DNA of 36,476 nt from Oscillospiraceae bacterium (lineage in GTDB: Bacteria; Bacillota; Clostridia; Oscillospirales; Acutalibacteraceae). Numbering within the stretch: the first letter of the stretch is position 1; each line of letters begins with the position of its first letter. Where the stretch lies: positions 1 through 36,476 of the forward strand of contig WRED01000019.1 in the NCBI GenBank assembly GCA_009779495.1. Reading direction: 5' to 3'. Of the stretch, positions 1-9,296 are shown in pieces. The position numbers and the translations under genes were made by a program. The notes below the pieces were generated by a model. It was not told the DNA's origin. It searched no databases and was given only the letters and a program-made list of their open reading frames with translations.

Positions 1-3000
1 GGCACGCAAAACGCCCAGTTTAACGGCTACTTTTTCATCGTCGGCGTCCACAGCGCGTCGGGCGGCAACTTTTATTCCGCTTTCGTTGAGCCGAACGGCA
101 ACAACTATTTCCCGTCGCAGCCGAAAGGCAACTGGGGCAACGGAAGCTACGGCACGAGAAAGTCGCCCCTTGTTCCCGGCTGGGCGGGCAGAAGGCATAA
201 CGGCGCGGATCAAGGCGCAAACAACGAGTGGCAGGGTGATGTTCCCGGCTGGTACGACGCGGGCGCCAAGTATCTCGACGATCATTTCCCGCCTAACGCG
301 GCCGGACAGGGCGGCGTATCTGAGAATCGTCTTCAAACAGGCAACAGCGGCACCTATACGTTCGGAAGTTACGATACGACCGGATATATTAACGTTGACT
401 CAAGCCGGTATATACCGGGCTCGACGGATCTGAACAAGGTTCCGAACCTTTCGGGGGGCTGGATGGTCAGCCATGTCTACAGGGCAGGCCTTCAAAACTG
501 GGTCAACTGGTTCGGCTCCGCCGGCGGCAACAATGAGCCTGACAACATTCTTAACTTCGTTGAGACGGGCGGCGACATCAGGTACTCAAACGGCTATTAC
601 CGCGGCCAGTCGTTCGGACTTCGCACGACACAAAACGGACAAAAGGTGCCGCTGTATTCAACAAAGTACAATATCATCACCCGCGTGCATCACAGAGACG
701 CAAACATTAACAACGTGGTAGATATGAGGACTCGTTTCGGCCTGCGGATTGATTTGGTCGACAAGGGCAACCTGCGCACGAACCTGAACAACAGGATCAC
801 GCAGAACTATCAGCAGGCGGATTACACGTCCGGAACATGGGCGGCCTACATCTCGGCATTGGCCGCCGCCGGATCGGCGCTGGGTAACCCGACAAGCACA
901 CAGGCCACTGTCGATACCGCCAACACGAACCTGACGAACGCGGTGAACGGCCTTGTCAGGGTGACATACACCGCTGCCGTGACCCACAAGCTCCCGGCGG
1001 TGGACGGCTTTGTTTACAACTACAAGGGCACGAATTACACGGCCGCGGGCGGGTTTATCACCTGGACCGAAAGCCAGACTTTCAACTCAAGCTATAACGT
1101 GTCGCTTTCCGCGAACAGCGATTTCGCGGGCTACACCTACACCGCGGGCGGCTCACCGGCTAATTTCAATTACCGGCGCTCGGATGTTTCGGCGGAATTT
1201 GTCTACGAGGCCATTAAGGGTACCCTGACTTTCGTCTACGGCACGGAGCACGAGGACTTTATTTACGACTTCGCGACGATCGACAAGACGAAGCAGGTGA
1301 CGTACGCGCAATATTACGGCACGCTTCCCGAGCCGGAAATGGACGGCTGGCGGTTTGACGGCTGGTACAACACGGCCGGTGTCCGCGTGAGAGAGGACAC
1401 GACGATTTATGACCTTACAAACGGCGGAAACGTCGTGCTTGAGGCGAGATGGACGTGTTACTTCGACGGCGGCCACGGCTCAGAGGCGGATCCGTTCCTG
1501 ATTGCCACGCCCGCGCAGCTTGACGCGATCGACTCGGCGGGCGTCATGAGGACGACGGCCGGAAAATACTTCAAGCAGACCGCCGACATCGCGTGGATAA
1601 GCAACTATACGCCCGTCGCGACTTTCAGCGGAAACTATAACGGCCAGAACTACACGATCTCCAATCCCTCCGGCAGCCCCCGCCTCGTCGATTCGACTGC
1701 CGCGGGTATCTTCGGCGTCGTGAGCGGCGGGTCGATCAGCAACCTGAAATTCGATCAGACAGCCAATATCCGCGCGACCGGCACGTCGGGCGACAGGGCC
1801 GCCGGTATCATCGCGGTGCTGGATAATTCGACGCTTGACAATGTTCACGTCATCAACTTCACGTCAACAATCGAGACGCAGGGAACCGCTCCCGGCGGCA
1901 ACACGGGCGTTCTTGTGGGACTTGCGACCGGTGATTCGAGCATCACGAATTCCTCCGTCGTGCTGAACAGCGGGGTGATCTCCAATCCCAGCGGCGGCGG
2001 ACAGAACGCGCTTGTCGGCACGCTGGGCCAGAACGTCACGCTGGCGAACACGTGGGTGCTTGTCAGGACGGCTCCGGCGGGCTTCCAGAACGCTAACGCC
2101 AACAACATCATGAGAGTGCGGGCGAACGGAACCGCGGCCATGACGTTTAACGGAACGAACTTCGTGTTCACGGCCACGCCGGCCAGCGGCTTCGCGGCGC
2201 AGTTCAGGGATGGCAGCGAAGCGGTTATCGAGGACGGCGCGACGTATGTCGCTCCCGCCAACCTTGACGGCGCGGAGTACTACGCCGTGTTTGTGAAAGA
2301 TTTGATCATAGAGGTGCCCAGCGCGCAGTCCGCTTTCGGTACGGTAACAGGCGCGGGCGTGTATCAGGTGAGGCAGGGCGAGGTCATGACCGGCATCGTC
2401 GCGGTACCAGCAACGGGCTACCGTTTCACCAGCTGGACGCAGGACGGCGGCGCGAACGGCACGATATCCCCCAATGCCTCAAGCGCGGAGATATCCTACA
2501 CCGCGGGCGCTTCGGGCGGTTACCTCAGGGCGAACTTCGCGATCGTCAACTACACGGTGACGTTTGACGCGAACGCCGGCGGCGATTCGGTGACCGGGCT
2601 TCCCGGTGACATAAACCGCAACTACAACCAGTCGCTGACAATGCCGGCAGGGCCGTCAAGAACCGGCTTTACGTTCCAAAAGTGGAACACCGAGACAGAC
2701 GGCTCAGGAACCGACTATTTCGCGGGGACCGGTTATACAAACCTGTCTGTTGAGCACGGCGCGGTTGTAACGCTGTACGCCCAGTGGCAGGCAACCGTCT
2801 ACACGCTTTCGTTTGTGACCAACGGCGCGGCGACGCTTGAGGACGAGTTTGTCAATCACGGAGACCCGTTCATATTCCCGATCATCACGCAGGACGGCTT
2901 TGTTTTCGAAGGCTGGTATACGAACATCGCGCTTACGACCGGTAAGCTCACGGAGGGCGCGACCATTACCGTCACGCAAAGCAGGACCTATTATGCCAAG

Positions 3001-4476
3001 TGGGATCAGATGGAGTACGATATCGTTTATGTGGCTCCCGGCGCGACGAATGTTCCGGGCACGCAGAACGTAAAATACGTGCTCCCGGCGCCGAGCTTCA
3101 ATCTGTCGAGCACGGAGCCTGAGCTTGATGGCTTCGTATTCCTGGGATGGAGCACGGATCCGCAGGCGGAAGAGCCTGATTTCCTGGCCGGAGAACTGAT
3201 CACAGTAAACCTGACAGACACCCACAAGGGCGTAGTTGAGCTTTATGCTGTTTGGGAAGTCGGAATCTCTACCTATACGGTCACCTGGAACCTGAACGGC
3301 GGACGCTTCGGCGGTTCGGCGACGAACCCGACCTCGGTCGTAGAGAACGGCGACGAGTATGAGCTTCCCGCGGAATCGTCGCTTAGCCACCCGAATGGCC
3401 TGATCTTCCTGGGATGGTTTACGGCTTCATCGGGCGGAGTAGAGATTAAAGACGGCGACGAGGTTACCCTTGATGACGACGTGATCTACTACGCGCAGTG
3501 GAGACAGCCTAAGTATACCATCATCTTCGATAAGAACGCAAGCGACGCCACGGGCACAATGGAAAATATCGTGTCTAATCGCGACGAGGTTGTCTACCTG
3601 CCTGAGCACGATTTTGTCAGAAGCGGCTACACCTTTGAAGGCTGGTCAACGGATTCCGGCGCGGAGTTCCCGGATTTCTATGACGAGGATCCGGTATATC
3701 AGCTTTCAATGACGGACGGCGGTGAAATTACGCTGTTCGCGGTGTGGAGCGGAAGACAGGTCCGTATTGTCTATAACGGCAACGGCGCGACGTCAGGAAG
3801 CATGGGGAACGTTACCACGTTCATGGGACAGACGTCTACTTTGAGCGTTAACACGTACCAAAAGGATGGACACAGCTTCGAGGGATGGGCGCTGACCAGT
3901 GACGGAGAGGTCGCCTATGCGGACGGAGATACCACATTTACCCCGCCGTACTATGCGGGTTCTCCCGCCACTGTGACTCTATACGCGGTGTGGGAGGAAG
4001 TGGTGTCACAGACACCGCCTAAGCTGATCCCAATGGCAAACTCGACGACAGTCATTGATTATGATAAGAAGTTTATATACGGGCTTAAGCTTGTGGTGAC
4101 GGAGTCCGATCTTCGGAACACTTTCCTCGACGTTGACGGCGACGGATATTTTGTCGTACAGCCGGGTACGCTGGGAACAGGCGCGAAAGTCACGCTTTAC
4201 AGTAATTATGATCCGAATTTCTCCGAGGAATACTGGCTTGTCATCTTCGGTGACGTGACTGGTGACGGCTTGGTCACCGCCAGCGACGTTTCGGAGATAA
4301 AGAGGTTCATAGCAGACAACGAGAGCGTGCCTAATCTTGACAATCGCAGCTCCCCGTTCTTCTTCGCAGCCGATTTGTATCAGAATGGGGTAGTCAATCA
4401 AAGCGTGGCCAGTATCGTCAATCAGATCGCATTAGGGGCGAGAGGGATAGACCAGCAGACCGGCCTATTGATATAA
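1..4476 (+). CDS. Large secreted/surface repeat protein with dockerin-like C-terminus (5'-truncated by window edge)
   Basis: The reading frame is open from base 1, so the start lies outside the window; 1491 residues are visible. Visible residues about 405-485 form a first InlB/Flg_new-like repeat (a GW(Y/S) core and a terminal ARW). Residues about 485-700 resemble GLUG-type repeats, beginning GGHGSEADPFLIATPAQLD. From about residue 850 to 1333 there are six more repeats of about 80 residues, each with a TF-x-GW core and ending in YAQW, YAKW, YAVW or FAVW. The C-terminus (bases 4249-4437) looks like a type I dockerin: GDVTGDGLVTASD followed by a degenerate second half ADLYQNGVVNQSV. There is no LPxTG motif. 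Proteins of this kind are secreted and bind surfaces or partner proteins; any substrate here is unknown. A strong terminator follows, so it is separate from the dcw cluster. Confidence 0.85.
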   Translation, partial: GTQNAQFNGYFFIVGVHSASGGNFYSAFVEPNGNNYFPSQPKGNWGNGSYGTRKSPLVPGWAGRRHNGADQGANNEWQGDVPGWYDAGAKYLDDHFPPNAAGQGGVSENRLQTGNSGTYTFGSYDTTGYINVDSSRYIPGSTDLNKVPNLSGGWMVSHVYRAGLQNWVNWFGSAGGNNEPDNILNFVETGGDIRYSNGYYRGQSFGLRTTQNGQKVPLYSTKYNIITRVHHRDANINNVVDMRTRFGLRIDLVDKGNLRTNLNNRITQNYQQADYTSGTWAAYISALAAAGSALGNPTSTQATVDTANTNLTNAVNGLVRVTYTAAVTHKLPAVDGFVYNYKGTNYTAAGGFITWTESQTFNSSYNVSLSANSDFAGYTYTAGGSPANFNYRRSDVSAEFVYEAIKGTLTFVYGTEHEDFIYDFATIDKTKQVTYAQYYGTLPEPEMDGWRFDGWYNTAGVRVREDTTIYDLTNGGNVVLEARWTCYFDGGHGSEADPFLIATPAQLDAIDSAGVMRTTAGKYFKQTADIAWISNYTPVATFSGNYNGQNYTISNPSGSPRLVDSTAAGIFGVVSGGSISNLKFDQTANIRATGTSGDRAAGIIAVLDNSTLDNVHVINFTSTIETQGTAPGGNTGVLVGLATGDSSITNSSVVLNSGVISNPSGGGQNALVGTLGQNVTLANTWVLVRTAPAGFQNANANNIMRVRANGTAAMTFNGTNFVFTATPASGFAAQFRDGSEAVIEDGATYVAPANLDGAEYYAVFVKDLIIEVPSAQSAFGTVTGAGVYQVRQGEVMTGIVAVPATGYRFTSWTQDGGANGTISPNASSAEISYTAGASGGYLRANFAIVNYTVTFDANAGGDSVTGLPGDINRNYNQSLTMPAGPSRTGFTFQKWNTETDGSGTDYFAGTGYTNLSVEHGAVVTLYAQWQATVYTLSFVTNGAATLEDEFVNHGDPFIFPIITQDGFVFEGWYTNIALTTGKLTEGATITVTQSRTYYAKWDQMEYDIVYVAPGATNVPGTQNVKYVLPAPSFNLSSTEPELDGFVFLGWSTDPQAEEPDFLAGELITVNLTDTHKGVVELYAVWEVGISTYTVTWNLNGGRFGGSATNPTSVVENGDEYELPAESSLSHPNGLIFLGWFTASSGGVEIKDGDEVTLDDDVIYYAQWRQPKYTIIFDKNASDATGTMENIVSNRDEVVYLPEHDFVRSGYTFEGWSTDSGAEFPDFYDEDPVYQLSMTDGGEITLFAVWSGRQVRIVYNGNGATSGSMGNVTTFMGQTSTLSVNTYQKDGHSFEGWALTSDGEVAYADGDTTFTPPYYAGSPATVTLYAVWEEVVSQTPPKLIPMANSTTVIDYDKKFIYGLKLVVTESDLRNTFLDVDGDGYFVVQPGTLGTGAKVTLYSNYDPNFSEEYWLVIFGDVTGDGLVTASDVSEIKRFIADNESVPNLDNRSSPFFFAADLYQNGVVNQSVASIVNQIALGARGIDQQTGLLI

Positions 4477-4530
4477 CCGAGCATAAAGTGCGCGGCGGCG
4501 CAGGCAAACCACGGTAAATAAAAAATAAAA

Positions 4531-4570
4531 AAATCCGCAAAGCTTAACTTTGAGCTTTGCGGATTTTTTT
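4531..4570 (+). terminator. Rho-independent terminator after the large surface protein
   Basis: A perfect 14-bp stem (4531-4544 pairing with 4553-4566) has an 8-nt loop and runs into T7. It isolates the surface protein gene from the mraZ promoter. The A-run on the other side of the stem could allow it to work in both directions. Confidence 0.9.
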
Positions 4571-4651
4571 GCGTAATGACTACATATTGTGCTATATACA
4601 GGGCTTTCATCAATTTTTCAAAAATAATTTTTAATAATTTTAAACAAAGGC

Positions 4652-4681
4652 TTGATTTATTTTTTATACTTGTGCTATAAT
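4652..4681 (+). promoter_or_regulatory. Sigma-A-type promoter of the dcw cluster (Pmra)
   Basis: The -35 box TTGATT (4652-4657) and the -10 box TATAAT (4676-4681) are 18 bp apart, with an extended -10 TGC at 4673-4675. The predicted transcript start is near 4688. This leaves too little leader for a start at 4696 and supports the GTG at 4729 as the mraZ start. Confidence 0.8.
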
Positions 4682-4718
4682 AAAGGGGCAAAAAGGTGAA
4701 CGGAGGCATAAAAAGGGG
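4682..4718 (+). promoter_or_regulatory. Candidate MraZ operator: AAAGGNG repeats in 10-bp phase
   Basis: AAAGGGG at 4682, AAAGGTG at 4692 and AAAGGGG at 4712 lie at exact multiples of 10 bp, just downstream of the -10 box; the missing phase (4702) reads GGAGGCA. MraZ is known to autoregulate by binding short G-rich direct repeats in its own promoter region. The assignment here is an inference from position and phasing. The last copy also overlaps the Shine-Dalgarno sequence, so part of the similarity may be coincidental. Confidence 0.4.
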
Positions 4719-4728
4719 GAGAAAAAGC

Positions 4729-5169
4729 GTGGCCTGGCTGTTTGGCGAATATAAGCATAACCTTGACCAAAAGAACAGGCTGGCAATTCCCGCTAAACTC
4801 CGTGAAGAGCTTGGCGAATCTTTCGTGATCACCCTGCCCAACAACGAGGATGGCGACCGATGCATCTATGCGTATTCGGTTGAGGATTGGATCGAGCGTG
4901 AGAAAATCCTGAACAGCGGACAGCAGCCAAGCCCCGAGCTTACGCGCAGACAGCGTTTCATGTATGACAATACGGATCGGGTAGACGTAGACAAGCAGGG
5001 CAGGATCACGATCCCCGCTAAGTTTATCGGCCACGCGAATTTGGAAGATGAGGTGCTCCTCAAGGGAGTCGGACGCCGTATGGAAATGTGGAATCCGAAC
5101 GAACGGGAAGAGATGGTCAAGACGGCTGAAGAAAAGAATGCCATCCCGACGTTTGAGGCGCCTTTCTAG
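4729..5169 (+). CDS. mraZ: MraZ transcriptional regulator of the dcw cluster
   Basis: A 146-residue protein with the two AbrB-like halves of MraZ: GEYKHNLDQKNRLAIPAK near the N-terminus and VDKQGRITIPAKF in the second half. MraZ binds repeats in its own promoter and controls the division and cell wall genes that follow. I chose the GTG at 4729 because AGGGGGAG sits 7 nt upstream and the protein then begins like other family members. An in-frame GTG at 4696 would add 11 residues but falls almost at the predicted transcript start. rsmH follows after 15 nt. Family and function are clear; only the start is a judgement. Confidence 0.95.
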   Translation: MAWLFGEYKHNLDQKNRLAIPAKLREELGESFVITLPNNEDGDRCIYAYSVEDWIEREKILNSGQQPSPELTRRQRFMYDNTDRVDVDKQGRITIPAKFIGHANLEDEVLLKGVGRRMEMWNPNEREEMVKTAEEKNAIPTFEAPF

Positions 5170-5184
5170 AGAAGAAATATAAAC

Positions 5185-6123
5185 ATGAGTATGGAATTTT
5201 CACACAAGCCCGTACTGCTCCGTGAAGCAATAGAGGCCTTGAACATAAAGCCCGACGGCGTGTTCATTGATTCTACCGCCGGCGGCGGAGGCCATTCGTC
5301 GGAGATACTCAGGCGCTTGACGAGCGGGCGGCTGATCATGGTTGACCGTGACCCGCAGGCGATAGAAGCCTTAAGGCAGCGCTTCGGCGGTGTCCCGAAC
5401 GCGGACATTGTTCATGACAACTACCATCATATAGAACATTTCCTTTCATCCCTCCATATTGGCGGGGCGGACGGCATCCTGGTTGACTGCGGTGTCAGTT
5501 CGCATCAGCTTGCGGTGCCGGAACGTGGTTTTTCGTATCAGGATCACCACGACGCCCCCGCCCCGCTCGATATGAGGATGAGCATGGCTGGAATGAGCGC
5601 GGCGGAGCTTGTAAACACCTGGACGTTTCAGGAGCTGCGCAGGATTCTTTTCGAGTATGGAGAGGAAAAGTTTGCGCCCTCGATTGCCCGTAACATCGTT
5701 AAGGCGCGCGAGGAAAAGCCCATTGAAACGACGCTGGAGCTTGTAGAAATTGTAAAATCGTCCATGCCGGCGTCGGCTAAAAGGGACGGGCATCCCGCGA
5801 GGCGGACGTTTCAGGCGATACGCATCGCGGTCAACGGTGAGCTTGACGGGCTGGACAAAGCCGTTTGTGATATGTTCGGCGCACTGAATCCGGGCGGACG
5901 GCTTGTCATGATAACATTTCATTCGCTTGAAGACAGAATCGTTAAAAAGCGGTTCGCGGCGTTTTGCTCCGCTTGCGTGTGTCCAAAGTCATTTCCGATA
6001 TGTGTATGCGGGAAAACGGCCGAGGGTAGGCAGCCGATGAAAGCGATTGTGCCGGGAGAGGAAGAGTTAAAAGAAAACCCGCGCAGCAGAAGCGCGAGGT
6101 TAAGGGTGATAGAGAAGCTGTAA
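5185..6123 (+). CDS. rsmH: 16S rRNA (cytosine-1402-N4)-methyltransferase RsmH (MraW)
   Basis: 312 residues, the normal family length. The S-adenosylmethionine motif DSTAGGGGHS is at residues 29-38, followed by an acidic motif in VDRDP. The family pattern F(H)SLEDRIVK is present near residue 245, and the Cys-rich stretch near the C-terminus (CSACVCPKSFPICVCG) is also typical. The enzyme methylates N4 of C1402 in the ribosomal decoding site. It follows mraZ by 15 nt in the standard dcw order. The Shine-Dalgarno sequence is weak (AGAGAAG), which suggests translation is coupled to mraZ. Confidence 0.97.
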   Translation: MSMEFSHKPVLLREAIEALNIKPDGVFIDSTAGGGGHSSEILRRLTSGRLIMVDRDPQAIEALRQRFGGVPNADIVHDNYHHIEHFLSSLHIGGADGILVDCGVSSHQLAVPERGFSYQDHHDAPAPLDMRMSMAGMSAAELVNTWTFQELRRILFEYGEEKFAPSIARNIVKAREEKPIETTLELVEIVKSSMPASAKRDGHPARRTFQAIRIAVNGELDGLDKAVCDMFGALNPGGRLVMITFHSLEDRIVKKRFAAFCSACVCPKSFPICVCGKTAEGRQPMKAIVPGEEELKENPRSRSARLRVIEKL

Positions 6124-6169
6124 CGCCCGTTGGATGCGGCGTTCGGCGTTTCGTGAAGGGGATATCAAC

Positions 6170-6625
6170 ATGGCAAGAACCGTCAATAGCAGCGCGGCGT
6201 ATAACCTGCCCGCGCCGGCGCCTCTGCGGAAACCGCAAGCTCCGCCGAAAAAGCCTGAGCTTGTACCAAAGAAGCCTAAAACGAGAGAACAGGCTCTGCG
6301 TGAGTTTGTGGTCACCGCGAAGCGCGTCGTCAAGATATTCTTGGCGTCGGCGATCGTGCTTGCGATGTTCGGCGTTTTGTTGCAGCAAAGGGCGGAGCTT
6401 GTCATACTGAGCACACAGATTTCACAGCTCCAGAGCGATATCAAAAAAGCTGAAAACAAAAAGGTCAGCCTGGAGGTGTCGTTCAACTCACTGATCTCTA
6501 TTGAAAAGGTGGAGGAGTACGCGCAGAACGAATTGGGCATGGTCAAACAGCAGCGTTATCAGACGAAATGGCTCAAGTCCAACAATGGCGACAGGATCCT
6601 GCGAGCCAACGGAGAAGCAAACTAG
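6170..6625 (+). CDS. ftsL: Cell division protein FtsL-like
   Basis: 151 residues. The N-terminal 45 residues are Pro/Lys-rich and cytoplasmic, then there is one membrane segment (about 53-71) and a coiled coil (about 75-125) containing QLQSDIKKAENKK. This matches the bitopic FtsL family, which forms the FtsQ-FtsL-FtsB/DivIC complex that activates septal FtsW-FtsI. The sequence itself is poorly conserved, so the call rests on architecture and position between rsmH and ftsI. I chose ATG 6170 because GAAGGGGAT lies 7 nt upstream; the ATG at 6134 has no such site. Confidence 0.85.
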   Translation: MARTVNSSAAYNLPAPAPLRKPQAPPKKPELVPKKPKTREQALREFVVTAKRVVKIFLASAIVLAMFGVLLQQRAELVILSTQISQLQSDIKKAENKKVSLEVSFNSLISIEKVEEYAQNELGMVKQQRYQTKWLKSNNGDRILRANGEAN

Positions 6626-6748
6626 CGCCCTGTAACACCCAAAACCTTACAATCCTTGCGCAAACTTTCAGGCATTACACGGGACTGGCATAACAGAGAT
6701 TGTCCGCGGCATATATTTTTTTATGGTACTTTTTTTCCTCCATAATAT

Positions 6749-6866
6749 GCGATGTATACTAATCCCGATTATAAAACCTTCAAAAAATCAAGCAAAAAGC
6801 TTTGATATGTGGGTTTTTGCACAGATTTTTTGCAAAGGTTTTAATGAGGGATTAGTATTATATCGC
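6749..6866. repeat. Long imperfect palindrome, MITE-like (first of two)
   Basis: The left arm (6749-6789) and right arm (6824-6866) match over about 41 positions with a few mismatches and small indels. The core TACTAATCCC faces GGGATTAGTA. The loop contains a further GCAAAAA/TTTTTGC pairing. Such a structure could be a non-autonomous mobile element; as RNA it would form a long hairpin inside the dcw transcript. Confidence 0.65.
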
Positions 6867-6954
6867 GTCGGCACGCTCTAAGGGATTGTAATACTCATCT
6901 TCGTTAAAAAGGAAGATCAGTATAGAAACGATATTGCCCTTAGGGCGTGTTGAC
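6867..6954. repeat. Long imperfect palindrome, MITE-like (second of two)
   Basis: The terminal inverted repeats are GTCGGCACGCTCTAAGGG on the left and the complement of CCCTTAGGGCGTGTTGAC on the right (15 of 18 match). Inside them ATACTCATCTTC pairs with GAAGATCAGTAT around a 9-nt loop. The right end CTTAGGGCGTGTT recurs near 36357, suggesting related elements. Confidence 0.65.
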
Positions 6955-6983
6955 TCTAGCTCTTATAAAGAGGTGTTATCCAT

Positions 6984-9269
6984 ATGGCCGTAAGAACCTC
7001 CAGACAAAGGTTTATGAGCCGCTCGACGCTCGTTATGGTGTTGATGTGCGTGCTTGGCTTCGGGCTGGTATGCATAGGTTCTCTCGTGCGGGTACAGCTT
7101 GTCAAAGGTGCGGAATACCGGGATAAAGCCGCGCAAAACCAGCTCCACGATACAGTCGTCGCCGCCGAGCGCGGCGTGATCTACGACGCGAACATGACGC
7201 CCCTCGCGGCGAGCACCAGCGCGGGCAAGGTCTACGTCAACCCGTCGCTGATAGGCGATAACGAGTTCGCGCGCGAAATGATCGTGAAAAACCTGGCGGA
7301 GCTTTTAGGCGTATCGGAGAGCAGCGTGCGCGAGAAATGTTCCAGGACGGGTTACAAATATATGGTCATCAAGGATAAAGTCGAGGATGAGGACGAGGAA
7401 AAGGTTCGAAATCTGATGAAAACCTACTTTATAATAAAGAATAAAGACGGCGAGGAGCGGAAAATTTACTACAACTACTACATCGGCATTGATCCCGACG
7501 TCAAGCGCTATTACTCCAATCCATTTCTGGCGTCGACCGTTTTAGGCTTTATCAACCAGGATTATGAAGGAGCTTACGGGATCGAACAGAAATACAACGC
7601 GGTCCTGACGGGCCTTCCCGGGCGGATCATCTCCGCCAAAACCGCCGGAGGCCGCAATATGCCTGTTAAGTACGAAAACAAGCACGACGCGCAGCCCGGA
7701 ACGGGCCTTGTACTGACGATAGACGAGTATATACAGAGCTATCTGGAAAAATCTCTGGAGCAGGCGTATCTCAACACGAAATGTGACTCGATTCTGGGTA
7801 TAATAATGGACACGAAAACCGGCGCTATTTTAGGTATGGGCAGCCGCGGCATAGGATACTTTGACCTGTCGGACCCGTGGGGGATCGTGAGGGAACAGGA
7901 GCGCCTTGAGATTGAGGCCATCGAGGACGAAGCGAAGCGCAGGGAGGCGCGGGAAAAAGTACAGTACGCGCAGTGGCGCAACCCGGCCATAAACGACACA
8001 TACGAGCCGGGATCCGTTTTCAAGGTCATCACGGCGGCGGCGCTGCTCGAGGAGGGCTTGGTGCCGCTGGAGGAGAGGTTCACCTGCACGGGAAACGTCA
8101 CGGCGGCGGGCTCGCGCTATAACTGCCACAAGCACGGCGGGCACGGCTCGCAGAATCTCAGCGACGCCATCATGAACTCCTGTAATCCGTTTTTTATCAC
8201 TAGGGGAATCCGCCTGGGAATCGACGGCTTCAATAAATATTTTCAGGCTTTCGGTTTTTTGGAAAAGACGAATATAGACCTTCCGGCCGAGGCAAGCTCC
8301 ATATACTACAATATCAGCAAAATGATCCTGGCTAACGTTGCCAGCGCGTCTTTCGGCCAGACTTTTCAGGTGACGCCGATTCAGATGCTCACGGCCGTCA
8401 ATGCCATTGCCAACGGCGGTTATCTGATGCAGCCCTACCTCGTGAAAAAGCAGCTTGACGCGCAGGGCGCCATCATCACGGAGACGAAACCGACCGTGCG
8501 CAGACAGGTTATTTCCAAGGAGACATCGGAGATTATGTGCGGTTTCATGGAACGTGTCGTGAACGAGGGCACGGGCAAAAACGCCTACATCGCCGGATAC
8601 CGCGTGGCCGGAAAAACAGGAACCTCCGAAAAGGTGCCGCAGGCCACTGCGTCGGGCATATCCAAGACGTTTTGGGCGTCTTTCGCCTGCTTCGCGCCCG
8701 CCAATGATGCGAAAGTATCCATGATCGTGATCTTAGACAATCCCAAGGGCGCCCACGGCGGCGGAGCGGTTGCGGCCCCCGTCGCGGCGGAGGTGCTGTC
8801 AAGCGTGCTTGAGTACCTGAACGTCGAGCCGCAGTACACGGAAAAAGAGCTTGAGGAGCTTAAAATAGAGGTCGCCGAGGTCGTCGGCAAATCCCTGAGC
8901 GATGCTCAAAAGGAGCTTGACGGGAAAAGATTTACCGTCAAGGTCAAGGGCGGCGGCGACAAAGTCGTCTCGCAGATACCGGCTGGGGGGCAGAGCGTGC
9001 CGAAAAACGGCGTCGTGATCCTGTACACGTCGGAGGAGTCGAAGAGCGATAAGGTGATCATGCCGGATCTTTCAGGCCTTTCCATACGCGACGCGACGCA
9101 GAAGGCCGCGGCGGCCGGGATCAACGTCAATATAACATGCAATTCTGAGTTAAGCGGGGAACTGCTTTCATACAAGCAGAGCGTCGCCCAAGGCAAGGAG
9201 ATCGCCCCGGGCACGGTCGTAACGGTTTACTTCAAATCCAATATGGGCATAACAGACTATGATGAGTAA
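6984..9269 (+). CDS. ftsI: Septal peptidoglycan transpeptidase FtsI/PbpB (class B PBP) with two PASTA domains
   Basis: 761 residues. A short cytoplasmic N-terminus and one membrane segment (about 15-37) are followed by a PBP dimerisation region and a transpeptidase domain with all three active-site motifs: S344-V-F-K347, S399-C-N401 and K544-T-G546. Two PASTA domains occupy about residues 630-690 and 694-757. The enzyme crosslinks septal peptidoglycan together with FtsW. The paralogue SpoVD of spore formers has the same layout, commonly with one PASTA domain; two PASTA domains and the place in the dcw cluster favour the vegetative PbpB/FtsI. AAAGAGGTG lies about 9 nt before the ATG. Confidence 0.95.
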   Translation: MAVRTSRQRFMSRSTLVMVLMCVLGFGLVCIGSLVRVQLVKGAEYRDKAAQNQLHDTVVAAERGVIYDANMTPLAASTSAGKVYVNPSLIGDNEFAREMIVKNLAELLGVSESSVREKCSRTGYKYMVIKDKVEDEDEEKVRNLMKTYFIIKNKDGEERKIYYNYYIGIDPDVKRYYSNPFLASTVLGFINQDYEGAYGIEQKYNAVLTGLPGRIISAKTAGGRNMPVKYENKHDAQPGTGLVLTIDEYIQSYLEKSLEQAYLNTKCDSILGIIMDTKTGAILGMGSRGIGYFDLSDPWGIVREQERLEIEAIEDEAKRREAREKVQYAQWRNPAINDTYEPGSVFKVITAAALLEEGLVPLEERFTCTGNVTAAGSRYNCHKHGGHGSQNLSDAIMNSCNPFFITRGIRLGIDGFNKYFQAFGFLEKTNIDLPAEASSIYYNISKMILANVASASFGQTFQVTPIQMLTAVNAIANGGYLMQPYLVKKQLDAQGAIITETKPTVRRQVISKETSEIMCGFMERVVNEGTGKNAYIAGYRVAGKTGTSEKVPQATASGISKTFWASFACFAPANDAKVSMIVILDNPKGAHGGGAVAAPVAAEVLSSVLEYLNVEPQYTEKELEELKIEVAEVVGKSLSDAQKELDGKRFTVKVKGGGDKVVSQIPAGGQSVPKNGVVILYTSEESKSDKVIMPDLSGLSIRDATQKAAAAGINVNITCNSELSGELLSYKQSVAQGKEIAPGTVVTVYFKSNMGITDYDE

Positions 9270-9296
9270 AGAGCACAGAAAGGGATGAGCAAGGGA

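Larger units (their letters stand above)
6626..6983. other. 358-bp gene gap between ftsL and ftsI holding two long palindromes
   Basis: No coding frame is credible here. Bases 6626-6748 show nothing definite beyond AT-rich sequence. Bases 6749-6954 are filled by two adjacent imperfect palindromes, listed separately. The remaining bases carry the ftsI ribosome binding site. Confidence 0.7.

Noticed and set aside
2704-3390. 228-codon minus-strand open frame inside the large surface protein
   Set aside because: It is the antisense of well-formed InlB-type repeats and has no ribosome binding site or family features.
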